Shown here one piece after another: positions 61,165 through 64,000 of a stretch of 64,000 nucleotides of DNA. This DNA comes from Sipunculus nudus. Taxonomy: Eukaryota > Annelida > Sipuncula > Golfingiida > Sipunculidae. Position numbers and translations under genes: made by a program. Location: NCBI GenBank assembly GCA_026874595.1, contig CM049306.1:99189642-99253641 (forward strand). The letters run 5' to 3'. Under the pieces are notes generated by a model. The model did not search any database. It was not told the origin of the DNA and saw only the letters and a program-made list of their open reading frames with translations. Each line of letters opens with the position of its first letter. Positions within the stretch are counted from its first letter, which is position 1.

Positions 61165-61665
61165 TGCTCTGTGATGGATCACTCGCGTCCTGACTCGAGT
61201 CTGCCTTTTTTTGGACTCAGACTTGGACTTGAAAGTCCTGTACTTGGACTTGTAATCTGACTCTGAGGAAAGGACTCGAGACAACACACCGGGTCCATCT
61301 CAGTCCAGCAAAAGGGAAGCTTTGTCGTGCACAAGGAAAACGATTATATACAAGCGCAAAAGAAATAAACTAACAGAATATTACTAGAAAAAAACTGTAT
61401 ATATACCGAGGTTTAACTGTGCATTGGGAGCTAAATGTTATTCACCATTAACGTAAAAAAGATTATAAACTAAAAATACTAATAATCTCAAATTTCCATT
61501 ATGAATTTCTTTTAATAAGGAGATTTCTATAGGAATGAGACTTAGACTCGGGTTCGAGATGACTCAAAGAAGGTGGACTTGAACTCGAGCCTCAAGGACT
61601 CGGAACTGGAATCGGACTCGAGTAGCCTTAACTCGGACTTATTGTCGGACTCGCATCACATATAC
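61165..61665. repeat. Degenerate GACTTGGACTCG-type repeat, inverted arms
   Basis: At 61170-61290 and 61540-61660 the DNA is built of short 'gactcg', 'ggacttg' and 'gactcgag' words. The two blocks are inverted relative to each other: the outer ends 'gtgatggatcactcgcgtcc' and, reversed, 'gtgatgcgagtccg' correspond. About 250 bp of AT-rich DNA separate them. It may be a foldback element. Confidence 0.5.
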
Positions 61666-61669
61666 CCAC

Positions 61670-64000
61670 GGAAGATCGCATACTGATACAAGCAAATCAG
61701 TCGTATTTTTCATGCATTGTGCATGTAAAACAATCAATCTGTTCATTTCCCGGTGTAGCTTTTAAATATTTTGTTTGTGTTTTACACCTGCACTTTTATC
61801 CCACATGTGTAACGGGCTGTCAACCATTTGTCAGAAAAAAAATGCCTAATCGATCCACATGAAATTCCAACGAACCCGATCAGACCCTATATCTTATTAT
61901 ATTAAAGGCTATTTGAATCACAGATATTTTGTTTATTGATTTATACATCTTGTAATTTCCTCTTCTTTTAATTATGATTATTATGATAATAATTATTATC
62001 ATTCCTTGTTTGATTCGTTAAGTAATGCCCAATTTCTGTCAACGTCAATTATTCCAGTCACATGGCAGGTCACATGATAACTCCTTAATCTGCCCTGGTT
62101 TGTGATCAAATTGGTGGATCATTTATTAAACCGACGAGCAGGTCGATCTCTGAACCAAGTCCATCATCGTAGTTGTTTTAGAGATGGATAATGTGGGATA
62201 AACTGGCGGGGAAAGATTATCCCGAAATGAATGGTTCAGATTTATTTTTTTTTATGAAGTACCAATATGAACGATAGCTGGATCGAAAATGCTGATCAAG
62301 TCAAATCAATCTGAAAGAGATCCCTGCTGAATAGTGACAGAATAGCAAACATGTAAATTAAATGAGCAATAAATGTACGAAAGATTACCAGTTGATACAT
62401 AATATTGAAGAGATTGTGAATGGATTTCAGGATACAAAAATGGCTCTAACCCTTCAAACTCAAATTTACCCTTGCATACTGAAAACTGCACTGATTTCCA
62501 GCTTTGTAAGGTAAAGCATTTCTAATGTTGCTTTTTGGATATAAATTCGGCTCTTCTTATTCGCAACTTCCAACTTCTCTTTCATTTCACCCATGCCCAT
62601 TTGAAAGTGCCAATGTTCTGATCAGAATTATAACAGTGCGCATGAATAGAAACTCAGAACGTCTATGATTATGAGAAGTTTAGAATTTTTATAAACCAAG
62701 AACATGCCCAGTTATACTTTATTTTACAGAATCAGCTTTTCAGATATTGTATTTCCTGAAATGCCTAACCCATCAAACTTATGGCAGTTCTCATAAAAGT
62801 TTTATTTGCTATAAATATATCTGATACTTTTTTAATGCTCTCATATTTAAGCTGTAATTGAGGTTGCATATAGGCTGACAGACGGCCGACGCCGGCGGAA
62901 GAACTGAAAAGGTTATCTTAGTGTTTTCTTTATTTATTTTTGTCCCCAACGTCCGATCTTTCTAGTAAGCCGACCGACAGTAGCAGGCGGCTTCCTGCCA
63001 GTTAAATTCGACATTGTTCTCTATTATGTTTACCGTGTGTGGCTGCAAAAGGGGTCATGCTGAGAAGATGGACTGTTGAACCTGATCATGATAGTCGACT
63101 GGGGAAATATGAGACCCGGTCCCCGCAGGGACCGCGGGGTTCAGCAGATGACGCACGCGCCGATCCTGTCACAATATATGTATTCTAACGGCTATTCGTT
63201 CGAATGTTGGATATATTTTGCCCTTGGAGTAACCTTCCCATTCCTACAGTAACATTTCATTTAATCCATCCAGGCAGTTCCGACCCATAACATGAATATA
63301 TCCTTGATAAATGACTTATGTGCCATGCGATATTCCCGAGGTTGTCACAATTAATGTTTTTTTTTAATATTAACAACCAAAGGAACTTGATATAGAGACA
63401 ACGGAATCTTACTAGAAAGCACTTTACCGTTGTCTTTAAAACTTTTCAATAGACCAAATGTTTGAAATTATACACTCTGGATTCCTGACCAGGGGGCACC
63501 TTTCCCTTTTCCTTGGTCTTGCTCATAATTCGAATTTTCAGAAATTATTATTATATAAATTTGATGGACATAGTGTAATTGTTTGTTGTCATTACCTAAC
63601 AGATAATGCATTTACAAATTCATCAAAAGAATTCTTAAAACGACTGTTTTACTAATTTTTTGTTTGTTTTATATCATTTGATAAAATGTTCTTGATTCAC
63701 TATAAAGGGGCATGCATACTTTTATCGTACAATGTGTTCTGTAAAAGATAACTACTTACTGATAACGACAAACTAATTTTTCTACACGGCCGCGTGCAGC
63801 TCTCTCGTGTTTTTAAAGAATTTGAGAAGATGTGAAAATAAAGAAAAAGCTCCAGCAAAGCACTTTGAGTCAAATGAGAATAAAAATGACATTTACTTCA
63901 ATGGTAGAGGCTTTGAAGGCGATGATTCGATTATCCCAAGCATATAAGAGAAGAGTATGTTGCTTTCTTCCTCCGTTAACACATGTGACTGGCTGGCACT
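61670..64000. other. Non-coding stretch, nothing recognised
   Basis: No gene was supported. The small ORFs at 62306 and 63458 have no motif or splice evidence. Confidence 0.4.

Overview
The window looks like animal nuclear DNA: AT-rich, spliced genes with GT..AG introns, long (TA)n runs, and many decayed mobile elements. No bacterial operons, rRNA genes, CRISPR arrays or phage genes were seen. The mix of LTR elements, hAT-like and pogo-like MITEs, tRNA-like repeats and an AGGTCA-rich satellite suggests an invertebrate, most likely a mollusc, but this is inference and no marker gene settles it.

One gene can be read from end to end. It is a four-exon plus-strand gene (1562..6494) for a 162-residue calmodulin-like protein with four EF-hand positions, most of them degenerate. 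A diverged satellite lies upstream (about 380-960), and introns 1 and 2 hold two copies of a 284-bp repeat, the second nested in a hAT-like MITE. A second gene probably starts at 49330: a TATA box, an ATG-free leader and a signal-peptide exon ending in a phase-1 donor. No later exon could be identified. A few other short ORFs or exon-like stretches are listed with low confidence.

Most of the rest is mobile-element DNA. Five solo LTRs of one family (10143, 11713, 18875, 29757, 31964) all have TGTTA..TAACA-type ends and exact 4-bp target duplications. The copy at 18875 has its empty site preserved in a neighbouring duplication. The first solo LTR carries a 433-bp insertion (10675..11107), and a relative lies at 56645..57075. 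Both have the layout of a miniature LTR retrotransposon (TRIM): two ~156-bp terminal repeats, a tRNA-Pro-type primer site, ~120 bp of interior and a polypurine tract. Each terminal repeat contains tRNA-like Pol III A and B boxes. This is the most novel-looking element in the window. A decayed minus-strand Gypsy-like element (about 28539..31708) keeps two LTR-like repeats with a GC-rich minisatellite and gag remnants but no recognisable pol, and has itself been hit by a solo LTR.

Layout: 0-1.5 kb satellite; 1.5-6.6 kb calmodulin-like gene; 8.2-9.0 kb tandem duplication; 10.1-12.6 kb two solo LTRs, TRIM and pogo-like MITE; 16.1-16.4 kb MITE; 17.9-21.5 kb segmental duplication; 24.5-28 kb microsatellites and repeat fragments; 28.5-32.8 kb nested LTR cluster; 35.7-37.6 kb tandem repeats; 49.2-49.4 kb promoter and signal-peptide exon; 56.3-57.1 kb SINE and second TRIM; 61.2-61.7 kb degenerate repeat. 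The remainder holds no recognised gene.
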